Of a stretch of 64,000 bases of DNA, positions 34,719 through 45,884 are shown one piece after another (the first letter of the stretch is position 1; every line of letters begins with the position of its first letter). A program made the translations under genes and the position numbers. The stretch is from Pegoplata infirma. Taxonomy: Eukaryota > Arthropoda > Insecta > Diptera > Anthomyiidae. The stretch covers positions 67,448,040 through 67,512,039 of the forward strand of contig OY992537.1 of NCBI GenBank assembly GCA_963921195.1, written 5' to 3'. A model generated the notes under the pieces. It had not been told where the DNA came from. It saw only the letters and a program-made list of their open reading frames with translations, and searched no databases.

Positions 34719-34805
34719 TTTAAGCTAATTAGGCCTAACTCCATTAATGTAAAATAAAACTCAGTTTTATCACATATTTCCCCGAAGTTTCGTAACTTTT
34801 TTGGT
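34719..34805. other. Non-array patch inside the TATCGATA array
   Basis: TTAAGCTAATTAGGCCTAAC and GTTTCGTAACTTTTTTGG do not follow the monomer. No TSD was found. Confidence 0.55.
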
Positions 34806-35560
34806 TACTTTTTATGTTATCGATATACCGATATATCGATTCCAAAACATTGTCCTATAGAAAAGTTTGTGTTATCGATGTATCGATAACTATACAATGT
34901 TCTATTGAAAATTTTGTGTTATCGATTTATCGACAACTGCACAATTTTCTATAGAAAATTTTGTGGTATCAATAACTAAATTTTCTACAGACAGTTTTGG
35001 GTTATCGATAACTTTTATTGAAAATATTGTGTTATCGATATATCGATTACTAAACAAGTTTCTGAGCAAAATTTTGTGTTATCGATAACTTTACAATTTT
35101 CCATTAAAAATTTTGTGTTATCGATTTATCGAAAATTGTAAAATTTTTTGTAGAAAATCTTTGATATCAATAACTATAAAAATGTTTCCAAAAAATGTTG
35201 TGTTATTGATATATCGACAACTATACAATTTTCTCTAAAAAAATTTTGTGTTATCGATAAATCGACAACTATAAAGAATTTTTCAAAAAAAATGTTCTGT
35301 TATCGATAACTATGCAATTTTCTAAAAAAAAAACATTTTGTGTTATCGATATATTGATTACTTTACAATTTTCTATAAAAAATTTTGTTTTATCGATACA
35401 TCTATAGAAAATTTTTTTTTTTCGATACATCGATAACTATAAAATTTTCTATAGGAAATTTTGTGCTATCTATATAATGATAACTATACCATTTTCTATA
35501 GCAAATTTTGTGTTATCGATAAATCGATAATTATTCAATTTTCTATAACAAATACTTTGT

Positions 35561-37015
35561 TACCCTGTATAAAAAAATTGTATTATCGATTTACAAAGGG
35601 ATTTTTTTAAAAAAGAGTTTTTGTATATAAAAATAAGACATTTAAATTTTTAATGAATAAACCAAAAAATTTATGTAAACATTTTAACACCTGTCATTTT
35701 TTAAAGACAAGGGTTATAAATTAATATATTATTTACCCGTATGTATGCACAAATATAAATGTTCCAAACTTCCTTTAAGTTCCCTCACACGCTTTTTTTT
35801 CAACTATGTACTAATTAATATTCTTAACATACCCAATCATATCAAATTTTTTGTTTCATGCAACAAACAAACTTTATCTGGAAATTTTTGTTTCTTAAGT
35901 TGTGCTTGTAAGTTGAAATGTCACAAGGACTGTTTTGACTTGTTAATGACAGTTGCATTAACATAAGTGTTTTTTTTTTATTTTTGTTTTTTGGAAAACT
36001 GATGGAAACATAAATATTTGTGAGAATTCCTTTATAAATTTAAGTACATAATATATTGAACAATAAATATTGTTGTTAAAATATAAAATATTTATAATCC
36101 TAACACGTTTTTTTATAATTCTTGTAAGTTTGGACAAAAAAAAGTTAAACTTCTTAACACCTTTTTGTTGTTTCTTATGTTTGTGGTAGATGGATACAAC
36201 TTTCGGTTATAGGTTGTTGACACCTGTACAATATGTGTGTGATATGAGTATTTTTTAGAGGGGGATACATATTTTATAATGATATTTTTTGATTTTGACA
36301 CTTGTAGCAATTAAGGAAATCTGTATGAAATTGTTTAAAAGAAATTTATATACCAATTTAGAGTTATAAATTATAAAACAATCAGAATAAATCACATAAA
36401 ATTTAAGGTGACTTGAATTTTTTAACAGATATACTTTGTTTTATAGACCTTTCACATTCCATGTTATAAACTTTTAAGTATTTTTCAAAAATCAAAAATA
36501 AAAAAATATTGAAGAATTATAATTTTTAAAATAAACAGTTTCTAGAAACATTTTTATGTCAACTAAAAAAATATAGTCTTAGGATCGATTAGAATCTGTT
36601 CCAAACAAGTAAGAGTCATTAACACACAAAGCCCAAAACACTTTTTTATTGATTTTAAATTTTGTTAGCAATCAAATCACTTTTCTAAACATTAAATCTT
36701 AAATTTTATAGCATTTATCGATAGAAAATATTTGAGTTAAGAAAAATTTTACGGTTTAAATGCCTTCTTATGTTTTCTAGAGCAATTTCTTAAATTCTGA
36801 AACAATTTTTATATAAACAATTTCTCAAGTTCCTACACATTTTTCTAAATTCACATTATCACGTCAATAATCTCAGATTCTGATACTGTTTTCTATAGAA
36901 AAGTTATAAAAGATTTTTATTATTGGAAAAATCTCAGATTCTAAAACATTTTTGTTATTGAACAAAATCATAGATTCGAAAAGAATATTTCGAAGATTCT
37001 GAAACGTTTATGAAA
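35561..37015. other. Non-coding stretch, nothing recognised
   Basis: The ORF at 35745-35966 (73 aa, with several Cys) has no recognised similarity and is not supported. AATCTCAGATTCT and TTTTCTATAGAAAAGTT phrases at 36840-37000 recall those near 28800 and 40240. Confidence 0.45.
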
Positions 37016-37344
37016 AAATGTCTGCGAAGTTTGTACTCTTGCCCAAACCATTGATTCATGATAATGTTTTTTGCTGTATAAATAGGTGATCTTTCTAAAA
37101 CAACATTTTTCTAGAAAAAAAACGCGACATTAATTTGTCATTCCATGCAAAAAACATCGAAATATCGTTCGTGGACGCCATTATGTTTATATATTATTGA
37201 TCCGAAAAGGTTTCTAAGACATTTTAGTGATATCCATCAATCTGTTTGTCTGTGTTTGTCGATAAAAATACTTTTTTATGAAAAAAAGTTTTTGATGAAA
37301 AAAGATTATTGATAAGAAATATTTGATGAAAAAGAAATTGGCTA
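37016..37344 (+). repeat. Family A mini-me-like fragment plus short GATGAAAAAA array
   Basis: TGTCTGCGAAGTTTGTACTC (37020) through the core ATCGTTCGTGGACGCC match the copy at 13578. The fragment runs into a short GATGAAAAAAA array at about 37275-37340, then into the TIR element that follows. Confidence 0.65.
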
Positions 37345-38586
37345 AGCTGCACTTTACGGGACACGAATATTTTGGAAAACAAAAATATGCCACGATTAAA
37401 ATTTAAGGGGACGGGGCCCCGGAAGACCCCCTGGAGCAAAACAACAGCCCCACCCACCAACATGTATGTGTTGGTATTCAAATGAAAGGTATTGCAAATA
37501 TGTATTTCTTGTATGTATTTTAACAATATTGTACCCCCTAGGTCCATTTTAGTATCTTTCTGTTCAATAGTTTAGCCATTTAGTATTTAACCGAGTAAAA
37601 GGCTTGATACACAAATCAAACTTTATTTTGCGATGCCACTAAATTAATTTATGGGTTTTGTAGTCCCTGAGCCCGGCCCAAAGACCGGCTGGCTTTTCTT
37701 TTTAATAATTTAGAAAAATTTTATATATTTTTTTAAAAAAATACCATCAGGACGGTTTTATGGACCTAGAAGGCCCCTGGAACCTACCCAGCAAAACTTT
37801 GGTAATGGGTAGTGATTATATAACACATTACTAGGTAATGTATATACCTTATTTGTAGCATTATTTTAGGATGTCTTACCAAGCATTTGTTCCACAACGC
37901 ATTATTTTAAAGTGAAAAATAATGCTTTACTAATAATTTGTTACGTAATGCATGATTATTGGAAAAAATGTATTTCATATTTATTATTTCTAAACATTAA
38001 ATCATGGATGACTTATATTTGGTTACATTATGTATTATTTCAAAATTTGAAATAATGCATTATTTATAATTGGATGCATAATGCATTACAGTAACAAAAA
38101 AAAAAAAATATTTTATAAAAAAATGCATAAGTTTAAACTAGAGATGGGCCCACGACAGGAATTTTCTAATGACACACACTCACTCACGAGCATATTTTAT
38201 CTACTTACACTCACTTACAATCACGTGAGTAAATTTAATACAAAATTACTTTTTCACTACTCGTAACACCTTATATATTACGTTCTGGTATGCTATATTA
38301 TATACCTTACTCGTATACATTACTTTGAGTCTCATCCCCTGTTAAAATCATCAATGCTGCAATGTATAAAATAAGAGATCTTATACCTTATTTTATACCT
38401 TATTTGGTAATCTAAGTTTTGCTGGGTAGCCCTCTTTATATTTATTTTTCTTTTTTAATTACCTTTAATTTAAGTATCCACACAAACCTGAAGGCTCTAT
38501 TGGTACAGGGCCCAGCCCCTTTAATTTAAATTTCGTGTTTCCCCCCAAAAAATGTTTGTGCTCCGTAAAGTGCACTTTTGCCAAAA
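37345..38586. mobile_element. TIR element, ends GCTGCACTTTACGGGACAC
   Basis: The left end GCTGCACTTTACGGGACACG near 37347 faces an inverted copy reading GTGCTCCGTAAAGTGCAC near 38556-38576. The interior has several G/C-rich blocks (GGGGACGGGGCCCCGG near 37408) which makes it stand out from its surroundings. It carries the nested TA element below and a minisatellite immediately after its right end. Its TSD is obscured. Confidence 0.7.
37787..38426. mobile_element. TA-TSD MITE, TIR CCCAGCAAAACTT
   Basis: CCCAGCAAAACTT at 37787 and AAGTTTTGCTGGG ending at 38426, flanked by TA at 37785-37786 and 38427-38428. Its interior has TAATGCATTA-type palindromes and CTCACGTGAGTAAA-like motifs (TCACGTGAGTAAATTT near 38220). 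The ends are nearly those of the larger element at 59968 (CCCAGCAGAAAT), so both may belong to one Tc1/mariner-like lineage. Confidence 0.85.
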
Positions 38587-38945
38587 AATTTATGAAAAAA
38601 AAATATTGATGAAAAAAAAAATTTAATAAAAAAAATATTGAAAAAAAAAAATTGATGAAAAAAAAAATATTGATCAAAAAAAAATTGATGAAAAAAAAAT
38701 ATTGATAAGAAAAAAAAAATAGTTATGAAAAAAAAAATATTGATGAAAACAACAAATATTGATAAAAAAGAAATAATGATGAAAAAAAAAATATTGATGA
38801 AAAAAAAATACTGATGAAAAAAAAAATTGATAAAAAAATATTGATGAAAAAAAAAAAATATATTGATGAAAAAAAATATTGATGAAAAAAAAATATTGAT
38901 GAAAAAATATTGACGCAAAAAAAATATTGATGAAAAAAAAAAAGT
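38587..38945. repeat. ATTGATGAAAAAAAA minisatellite
   Basis: About twenty units of ATTGATGAAAAAAAA. The Phe/Ile-rich minus-strand ORFs (38465-38989) are artefacts. It is followed directly by the family-A element start. Confidence 0.9.
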
Positions 38946-39640
38946 GAGAGTGTTAAATTCGGATGTACCGAATCTTTTATAACCTCCAAAATGTAAAAAA
39001 AAACATAAAAAACAATTTCAGGGGCGTCTTTTTTAGGTAGGGTGGTTGAGTTGGTTTGGGGGTTTGGTGGGAGACATTGGGGGACACCTTCTCCTTGCGA
39101 TAGAAGTTATCAAATGGATTTATTATGATTCTTCCACTTATTTAATCCAATTAATCATTATTAAAATATATTTTTTATATCCACGCCCACAAAAGGGGCG
39201 GGCAATTTTTTTTTTATATTTTTTTTTATCCAATGGGTCCAAATGCAGGGTTTTTAGCGTCATCTGACATAAAAATGTTGCATTTGCTTAAAAAAAGTAC
39301 AAAAAGCCCTGCAAAAAATGCCGTTTTTCAGGGGTTGGATTAGTTCTCCAAGGAAAATATTTTTTCCCCTTGGTCCGATTTTGCCCATTTCCGAACTTAA
39401 GCTGCCTATTAATATAAGACATATTCGTGCCAAACTTCGAAAATCAAGCTCTTTTATTTTGGACTGTATCGTGTCCTCTACAGACGGACAGACGGACGGA
39501 CGGACATCGCTAAAATGTCTTAGAATCGATCACTGATCAATAATATATATACTTTATGGGGTCCTAGACCGATATTTCGATGCGTTACACACGAAATGAC
39601 AATGTGAGTATACACCCATACTGTGGTTGGAGGGTATAAA
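38940..39640 (+). mobile_element. Mini-me-like element, family A, between minisatellites
   Basis: Begins AAGTGAGAGTGTTAAATT and the hairpin region ATTCGGATGTACCGAAT, and ends TGGAGGGTATAAAA at about 39641. Contains GACGGACAGACGGACGGACG at about 39484-39503 and TATATACTTTATGGGGTCC. The minisatellite lies on both sides (38587-38945 and 39640-39768), so this copy is embedded in the array. Confidence 0.75.
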
Positions 39641-39768
39641 AATGTTGATGAAAAAAAAAATATTGATGAAAAAAAAAATATTGATGAAAAAAAAATATTG
39701 ATGAAAAAAAAAATATTGAGAAAAAAATGGATGAAAAAAAAATATTGATGCAAAATAATTATGTTACG
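39641..39768. repeat. ATTGATGAAAAAAAA minisatellite, short
   Basis: About seven units, continuing the array on the other side of the family-A element. Confidence 0.85.
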
Positions 39769-40215
39769 TTTTATTCACCAGCTGGTGAATATTTGTTTTA
39801 TTCCCCACGAGGTAAATTATTATCCAAGTTACAAACCCAAGTTACAAAAATTTTTGGTTTTAAGAAAATGAAAACAGTAATTCTTATATTATTTTTTGTT
39901 AATCGTTAGCTTATATAGTCAAACTGAGGTGGCGTCCAGCAACTTTTTTAAAATTAGACACCAGCCTAAAAACATTATCATGTTAATAAATGTTGATAAA
40001 AAATGTATTTTACGTATTATTTACCAGCTGGTGAAAAACGGTTTTATTCACCAGGAGGTAAATTATTATCTAAGTTACAAATCGAAGTTGCAAACCTTTT
40101 TGGTTTTAAACAAATAAAACAGTAATTCTTATTTTCCTTTTTTGTTAGTCGGTAGCTTATATAGTCAAACTGATGTGGCATCCTGCATCAGTTTTAAAAT
40201 TAGACACCAGCCGTT
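39769..40215 (+). repeat. Tandem dimer of a unit of about 245 bp (CAGCTGG unit)
   Basis: CACCAGCTGGTGAA at 39777 recurs as TACCAGCTGGTGAA at 40022. Each unit carries GGTAAATTATTATC, GTTACAAA, TTTTGGTTTTAA, GCTTATATAGTCAAACTGA and TTAAAATTAGACACCAGCC. Partial copies lie at 17100, 20986 (inverted) and 47183. Confidence 0.88.
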
Positions 40216-41321
40216 AAAAATCTCAGAATGTGGTACTGTTTTCTATAGAAAAGTTCTGATTTTATTATAAAAAAAATTCATATTCTACAACATTTTTATT
40301 ATAATACATCATTTTTATTATAGAAAAAAATATATTCACTAAACATATATTTTTTTTTTGACATTGTGTAGGGTATTCATGGATTTAAACCAAGTTGAAC
40401 ATAATTTGTTTTCCTTGTTTTCTTTTTAAAATTGTAATCCGTGTTAAAAGTTAAATATGACTTTAATTTTATTATAACATTTACTACATCTGCTACTCTT
40501 ATTATTCCCTCTATCCACTTTACGGTCCATAAAATGTTGGAGTGCGTGCATGAGTGTTTAGCCATAAATATATAATATGAGTTGATATCTATAGACAGCA
40601 ATAGACATTCATAAAACTGTATTCACGTATCCTAACTTCTTACAAATGCTACTTTATCTTACAATTAGGTAACAACGCTTACATTCATACAAACTAATCC
40701 ATACTTGTGTTCAGCTAAAGGCCCTACCAACACCAAAAAGTAGACAGGAATTTATACAAACAATTTATGTCTTTATGCCTTTAAGACATTTATTGAATTG
40801 AAAAGTGTGATATGTTCTCCACAACGAGGGTAATTTGATAAATACCCATAGGTGTTATCGTTATGAAGTATATTTAAGAAAAATTCAAATAAATTAATTA
40901 TGTTTACTTAATTTCTTAGCCGTAATAATTTTTATGGAACACTAGATTAGGCTGTATGTTTTCAGAAATAAAAGTTACCTTTACAAAGCTCATTATAAAT
41001 TACCCCACGAGCACAAGACTATGCCAACTAAGAGACGCGTAAATATTATTTATTAATGTAAAGGTATTTTGGGGAAAGAAGTCAAATTACACTGTACAAC
41101 AAATTTCGAGTTACCGACTGAAACCAAAAGCAATCGAATGCTGACATATTCCATAACAAACCCCTCAAGGCTTTTTTAGTTTAGCGCTAGATTTTTTTAC
41201 ACGCATTTGAAGTTGGTGAACTTTTATTATAATTATAATAATAATTCCTTAAAACTGTATAAGTGGCGTATGCATAATTTTGTTATTGCCTTTAAATAAC
41301 AATCATACGCAACGGTGCACA
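40216..41321. other. Non-coding stretch, nothing recognised
   Basis: No gene or clear element beyond AATCTCAGAATGTGG/TTTTCTATAGAAAAG phrases near 40220. May be single-copy DNA. Confidence 0.45.
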
Positions 41322-42022
41322 GTGTTTATACCCTACACAACACTGTGGTATAGGGCATAATGAGTTTGTGCTGATGTTTGTAATTACCCGAAATATTGTT
41401 CCTAGACCCACCTTTAAGTATACCGATCGATGATTTAGCAATGTACGTCCGTCCGTCTGTCCGTCCGTCTGTCTGTCCATGTAAACGGTGTTAACACGAT
41501 ACAGGTCGCAATTTTTCATCAATTGACTTGAAATTTGAAACTTAAACTCTTTTGGCCCAAGGACAAAGCCTATTGAAATTGAAAAAAACGGTCCATTTTT
41601 AGACCTAGTCCTCTTTAGTTTTGGCTCAAATGACTATAATAACCGTGTTATAATAGGTGTCTTTTCAAAATTTGGCAATTAACGTGTTTTGTCTTAACAA
41701 ATCACCATTCCGAATTTTAAAGAAATCGGGCCAGTTCTTCTTGTAGCCCCCATACAAACCACCTTCAATACTTATCAAATCTGATAATCATCGGACCAGG
41801 TTTGGACTTGTGAAAATTTCGCCAGATATTCAGGTAAAGCGGTTTATTGTCAACAAATAGAAGCCTATTTCATTCAAAATTTATCAGTGAGTGTTTTTAC
41901 ACTTATTAAAGATTTGACAAAATAAAAATCTAATCGGTCCATCGGACCCATTTTCCGGGAAACTCTGGTGTAGGGTATTATATGGTCGGTCTTGACCGAC
42001 TATAATTTTCTTACTTGTTATT
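41322..42022 (-). mobile_element. Mini-me-like element, family B, minus strand
   Basis: Begins near TACCCTACACAACACTGTGG at 41330 and ends GTCGGTCTTGACCGAC and TTACTTGTTATT near 42020. A GTCCGTCCGTCTGTCC tract is at about 41447-41475. It is the inverted relative of 10876 and 22352, with matching ATACCGATCGATGATTTAG and CCATTTTCCGGGAAAC. Confidence 0.75.
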
Positions 42023-42417
42023 TTTTTTTTTTTTAATAATTTTGCTATTAGGTAAGTAGGTACTGAACAGTGTTGCCAGTAGATATTTTTGAAAGTACCT
42101 ACACTCAATAAAAAAAATCCCTTTTTTCCCTACATTCGAAAAAAACTTCTCCTATAATTTATCCCTACATTAAAATTTCAACAATTTTTTATTTTTTTTC
42201 ATTGCCCAGCTAAATATTAAAAGAACCGGTAAGGAACAACTCATTCTTCCACAGAACCTGTTCTAATTCTGGTGCTACAACAATGTTTTTTGTATAGAGA
42301 TTGTCCCGAAGGCACAAAATGTCCATGCAAAAATAGAACTTGTTTTGATTATTAGGAATCCTATTCTAGAACAGATGTTGTCAGAACCGGTTCTAAAAAA
42401 AATTCCTGGGTGTTTTC

Positions 42418-42785
42418 TATTTTATTATTTTAACATATCAGGAAAAAGGAGGTAAGTTACGTTCTTTCAAAACTTTATCCTTCAATATCATTCAAAATTT
42501 TCAACAAAATATTTTGATTAAGTTTTTAAAGGACTTTTTTCACATTCTTTTATCCTGATATGGCAATATGGAAAAATTAGGTGAGATCCACCTCTTTCAT
42601 TTGCCATAACTAGGGGCAACATAGGACAATAACAAATATTAAAAAAATGTAATCCTTTTAAACTTTGAAGTCCTTTTAAAAGGAAACAGGATTACGAAAT
42701 GAAAAACTGTAAATGCGGTTTTACTCCATTTTATCTCTACTTTCAGGCGTATATCATCTGGTTAATGTTTAATATTGGCTGTCGG
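42418..42785. repeat. SINE-free copy of the repeat at 16236-16620
   Basis: TATTTTATTATTTTAACATA runs uninterrupted here, whereas the copy at 16071 has the SINE and its TSD at this point. Downstream matches include AAAACTGTAAATGCGG and AATATTGGCTGTCGG. This acts as an empty-site reference. Confidence 0.75.
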
Positions 42786-42956
42786 TTACTCGATGTAATG
42801 AGATTTGCTCAAGTAAAATTTCCTACTATAAAAAGGTAAAATTTATTAATATTGAATACAGAGTTTATTGAAATTTACCCAATTTATACCCCTTTAATTA
42901 GAGTGTACAAATATTTTAAAAAAGCACATTCCAAGATTTTTTTCTGAAACTGAAAC

Positions 42957-43222
42957 CCTCTAACAATGGAAGTATCTCAACCCTTATGAACCGATTTGCC
43001 TGAAACTTAAAATAAATATAAATGAGGCGATTTTAAGGTTGGGGTGTCTCGGCTAATCGGTCATTTTTTCGCCATTTTTTGACCCAGTTTTTGAACCCTT
43101 AAATTCCCGATATGGCCGAAAAGCCGAGACACCCCAACCTTAGAATTGTCTCTTTTATATATATTTCACGTTTCATGCAAATCGGTTCATAAGGGTTGAG
43201 ATACTTCCCTTGTAAGACAAGT
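42957..43222. repeat. Strong foldback inside the hAT element
   Basis: ATCTCAACCCTTATGAACCG (42975) pairs with the inverted CGGTTCATAAGGGTTGAGAT near 43184. Inside, AAGGTTGGGGTGTCTCGGCT pairs with AGCCGAGACACCCCAACCTT. Unpaired centre about 70 bp. Confidence 0.88.
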
Positions 43223-43396
43223 ACTGTTTTAAACTAAAATTCAAGGTTTTAGATAACTTTTAACTCTATTCTAAAAAAGTACCTACATTTGATGAAATTT
43301 TAAAAATCTGACCGTTTTTCCCTACGCTACCATTTTGAGAACTAAAATACCTACATGTAGTGATTTTCCCCTACTTCTGGCAACACTGGTACTGAA

Positions 43397-43664
43397 CCGA
43401 TTGCAGCAAAATTCATACCGGTTATACTTAACGTAATTTCGGGCTTAATTGTGGACGCTGGACCCCACATGCCAAATAAGGGCACCACCAGGGGCCCCTA
43501 AAGTAGGACATGTTTAGTACACGAAAACTTTAAATACTTTAAAATACTAACTTTCAATGCGTGTACAACTTAAAAAAGGCCTTGAGTGTAAAAAAAAGCC
43601 TTGAGGGTTTTTTTATGCAAAATGAAAACTTTCATTTGCTTTTGGTTTCATCTCATTCTGATTT
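43397..43664. other. Spacer
   Basis: No gene or element recognised. Confidence 0.5.
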
Positions 43665-44494
43665 TGTATCACTGTATGCCCAAAATATTAAATCATGATA
43701 ATATTTGCTGAAGATTAAAATATCGGTCGGGGACCCCATTAAGTTTATATTAAGTTTATATACTATTGATCCCTTTCTAATACAATATCGCTATATACAT
43801 GCGTCAATCTGTCTCTGGAAAGCAAGATGCAGTCTGAACCGAAAGAGCTATTAATTTGGTAAATGAGTACATTACTCACAATTAGTGCCAAAAAAAGTTT
43901 TTTTTACATTTTGGAGAGTATAAAAGATTCGGCATAGAAGAATTTAACACTTTTACTATTTTTATACCCTCCACTTAGTGATAGAGGGTATATATAAGTT
44001 TGTCATTCCGTTTGTAACTCATCGAAATATCGGTCTGGGACCCCATAAAGTATATATATTCATGATGCCCGATCGATTTTAAGACATTCTAGCGATGTCC
44101 GTCTGTCCGTCTGTCCGTCTGTCTGTCTGTCTGTCTGTCTGTGGAAAATGCTCTCGCGGACAAAATATTGCACAGAGATGACTGAAACTTAACATATATA
44201 TTGGAAGTTCTCCCGAGAAGTTTGGTATTGCATTTGAGCGATATCGGTTCAGCGGTTCAAAAGTTATGAACGAAAATGTAAGCACACCTCAAAAATTTCA
44301 GTACATTCAACATAACCTAAAAATGCAAAATGCTTTAATTTGGCTTCTGGTTGACATATGTTAACATAATTGAACACCAAATGGTATTTAAACAAGTACG
44401 AACATATTTTTTGACAAAAAAAGAAAAAAATCGCGGATTTTTTTTTTTTACCAAAATTTTTTTTTCGCGGAATTTTTTTTTTCAATTTTTTTTT
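43665..44494 (-). repeat. Mini-me-like copies, minus strand
   Basis: Two partial copies. The first covers about 43695-43965, ending GCATAGAAGAATTTAACACT. The second starts CCCTCCACTTAGTGATAGAGG near 43970 and has (GTCTGTCC)n at about 44098-44142. The 68-codon minus ORF is not supported. Confidence 0.65.
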
Positions 44495-45325
44495 TTTATA
44501 CCCTCCACTCTAGTGATAGAGGGTATATATAAGTTTGTCATTCCGTTTGTAACACATCGAAATATTGGTCTAGGACCCCATAAAGTATATATATTCATGA
44601 TGCTTGATCGATTTTAAGTCGATCTAGCGATGTCCGTCCGTCCGTCCGTCCGTCCGTCCGTCCGTCCGTCCGTCCGTCTGTCTGTCTGTCCGTTGAAAAC
44701 ACGCTAACTTTTGAAAGACTTTACGGAGGCTCCTGAAGTTTGACATATATGTTGACCATTTACCGGGTCAGGTTGGTATTGCAATCCAGCGAAATCGGTC
44801 CAGTGGTTCAAAAGTTATGAGCAAAAGAGTAAATTTCGGCAAGGGTATTTTTCGAATTTACGAGATTAAAACCACTCTAACTTTTTAAAGACAATTCGGA
44901 GGGTGCTGAAGCTTAGCATATATATTTGTCGTTCCGCAAGTCTGTTCGGTTTTGAATTTTAGCAAAATCGGTTTAGTGGATCAAAAGTTATTAAGAAAAC
45001 CGTGAATTTCAGATTGGATTCACCTAAACCACGTGGTGAAAAAAACGGTAAACAAGCTAAAAAACATTGGTAAGTCAGAAAAATTTTTTAAATAGTATTT
45101 TTGTCGGTTAAAAACATATTTACACAAAAAAAAAAAAAAAAATACACTTGAAAAAATTTTACACTCAAAAAAAAATTTTGTAAATTTTTTTTTTGTAAAT
45201 TTTTTTTTTTCAAAAATGACTCAAAAAAGGTTTTTATTCAAAATAAAATATTTCTGATTAAAGTTGCTACTTTTTTTCACTTACTATTACTAAACGGTCG
45301 AATTTAACTTTTCTACTTGTTTTTT
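44495..45325 (-). mobile_element. Mini-me-like element, family C, with long (GTCC)n
   Basis: Begins TATACCCTCCACTCTAGTGA near 44498, includes (GTCC)n from 44632 to 44690, and ends with AATTTAACTTTTCTACTTGT near 45320. It is the inverted, microsatellite-bearing relative of 23165-23891. Confidence 0.78.
44632..44690. repeat. (GTCC)n/(GTCT)n microsatellite
   Basis: About a dozen GTCC units followed by GTCT units inside family C. Confidence 0.92.
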
Positions 45326-45660
45326 AGGTAATTGCATTTATATTATCGTTGTTATTGTAGTGTAGTCAGAAAAAAAAGCCGTTAGTTTTTTGTCTTGTTT
45401 GTCAATATTGAGGTGAGTTAAAGTATAAACAACGCCATTTTTCTTGCATTTTATAGTTGTTGTTTTCTTGTATCAATTCTTTTATTCTGTAGTTGGTGTT
45501 ATTTAACTACTTAGTAACTAAAAAGGCATTGCCATTTTTTGTTTGTTGTTGTTGTTTATATTATTAGGAGTAAAAAATATGTACATAGAGACTTAAAATT
45601 AAGCATTATTACCAGTTCGAAAAACAGATATGCAAATACATACATTAAGTTTAGTCTCAA
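45326..45660. other. Spacer
   Basis: No gene. Includes short GTTGTTGTT and TTGTTGTT runs near 45540. Confidence 0.45.
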
Positions 45661-45845
45661 CCTCGGTTAATATTGTGGAGGGTATTCATAGATTCGGCCA
45701 AGTCGAATTCAACTTTTCTACTTGTTTTTTAAGTAATTTCCTTTTAAATAAAGTTGTTTGCAATAATCTTTTTGAAATTGTGGAGGGTATCACTACATTC
45801 GGCAAGGCCGAATTTAACTTTTTTACTTGTTTTTTTTGTACATTT
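45661..45845 (-). repeat. Two family-C terminal fragments in tandem
   Basis: ATTGTGGAGGGTATTCATAG with GATTCGGCCAAGTCGAATTC (about 45676-45725), then ATTGTGGAGGGTATCACTAC with ATTCGGCAAGGCCGAATTT (about 45780-45835). Both end in CTACTTGT or TTACTTGT. The hairpins differ by paired changes. Confidence 0.75.
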
Positions 45846-45884
45846 GTTAAACAAATGGAACATTTATGTGTCCGAATTTTAGAC

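Larger units (their letters stand above)
31140..35560. repeat. 4.4-kb tandem array of a monomer near 49 bp, TATCGATA-rich
   Basis: The monomer is close to GTGTTATCGATATATCGATA, AACTATACAATTTTCTATAG and AAAATTTT. It has two self-complementary parts, TATCGATATATCGATA and TTTTCTATAGAAAA. Dozens of diverged copies fill the block. A higher-order unit is visible: the run containing ACAATCGAGATGTCGATAT starts near 31928 and again near 33077 (about 1.15 kb apart). Another run (ATCAGTAACTAAAGATTTTT) occurs near 32356, about 33508 and about 34308. Short ORFs across the array (31758, 32520, 32958, 33258) are artefacts. TATCGATA is the known binding motif of Drosophila DREF, and CGATA clusters bind BEAF-32. 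Whether either protein binds here is unknown. Confidence 0.9.
42068..43388. mobile_element. hAT element with perfect 8-bp TSD, containing other repeats
   Basis: Ends CAGTGTTGCCAGTAGA and TACTTCTGGCAACACTG, flanked by exact GTACTGAA at 42060-42067 and 43389-43396. There is no transposase. Inside lies a repeat copy (42418-42785) also found at 16236-16620, without the SINE, and a strong hairpin at 42957-43222. It seems to be a non-autonomous hAT element that has collected other insertions. Confidence 0.9.

Noticed and set aside
31140..35560. CRISPR-like array
   Set aside because: The monomers are continuous and diverged, with no distinct spacers alternating with identical repeats, and the setting is eukaryotic.
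35745..35966. Small cysteine-containing ORF (73 aa)
   Set aside because: No recognised domain, no conserved context and base composition as in the surroundings.
38465..38989. Phe/Ile-rich ORFs (FFFHQYFFFINIFF) on the minus strand; similar ones at 9842, 16603, 21428, 39520
   Set aside because: They are translations of the GATGAAAAAAAA minisatellite; the same low-complexity peptide arises wherever that array occurs.
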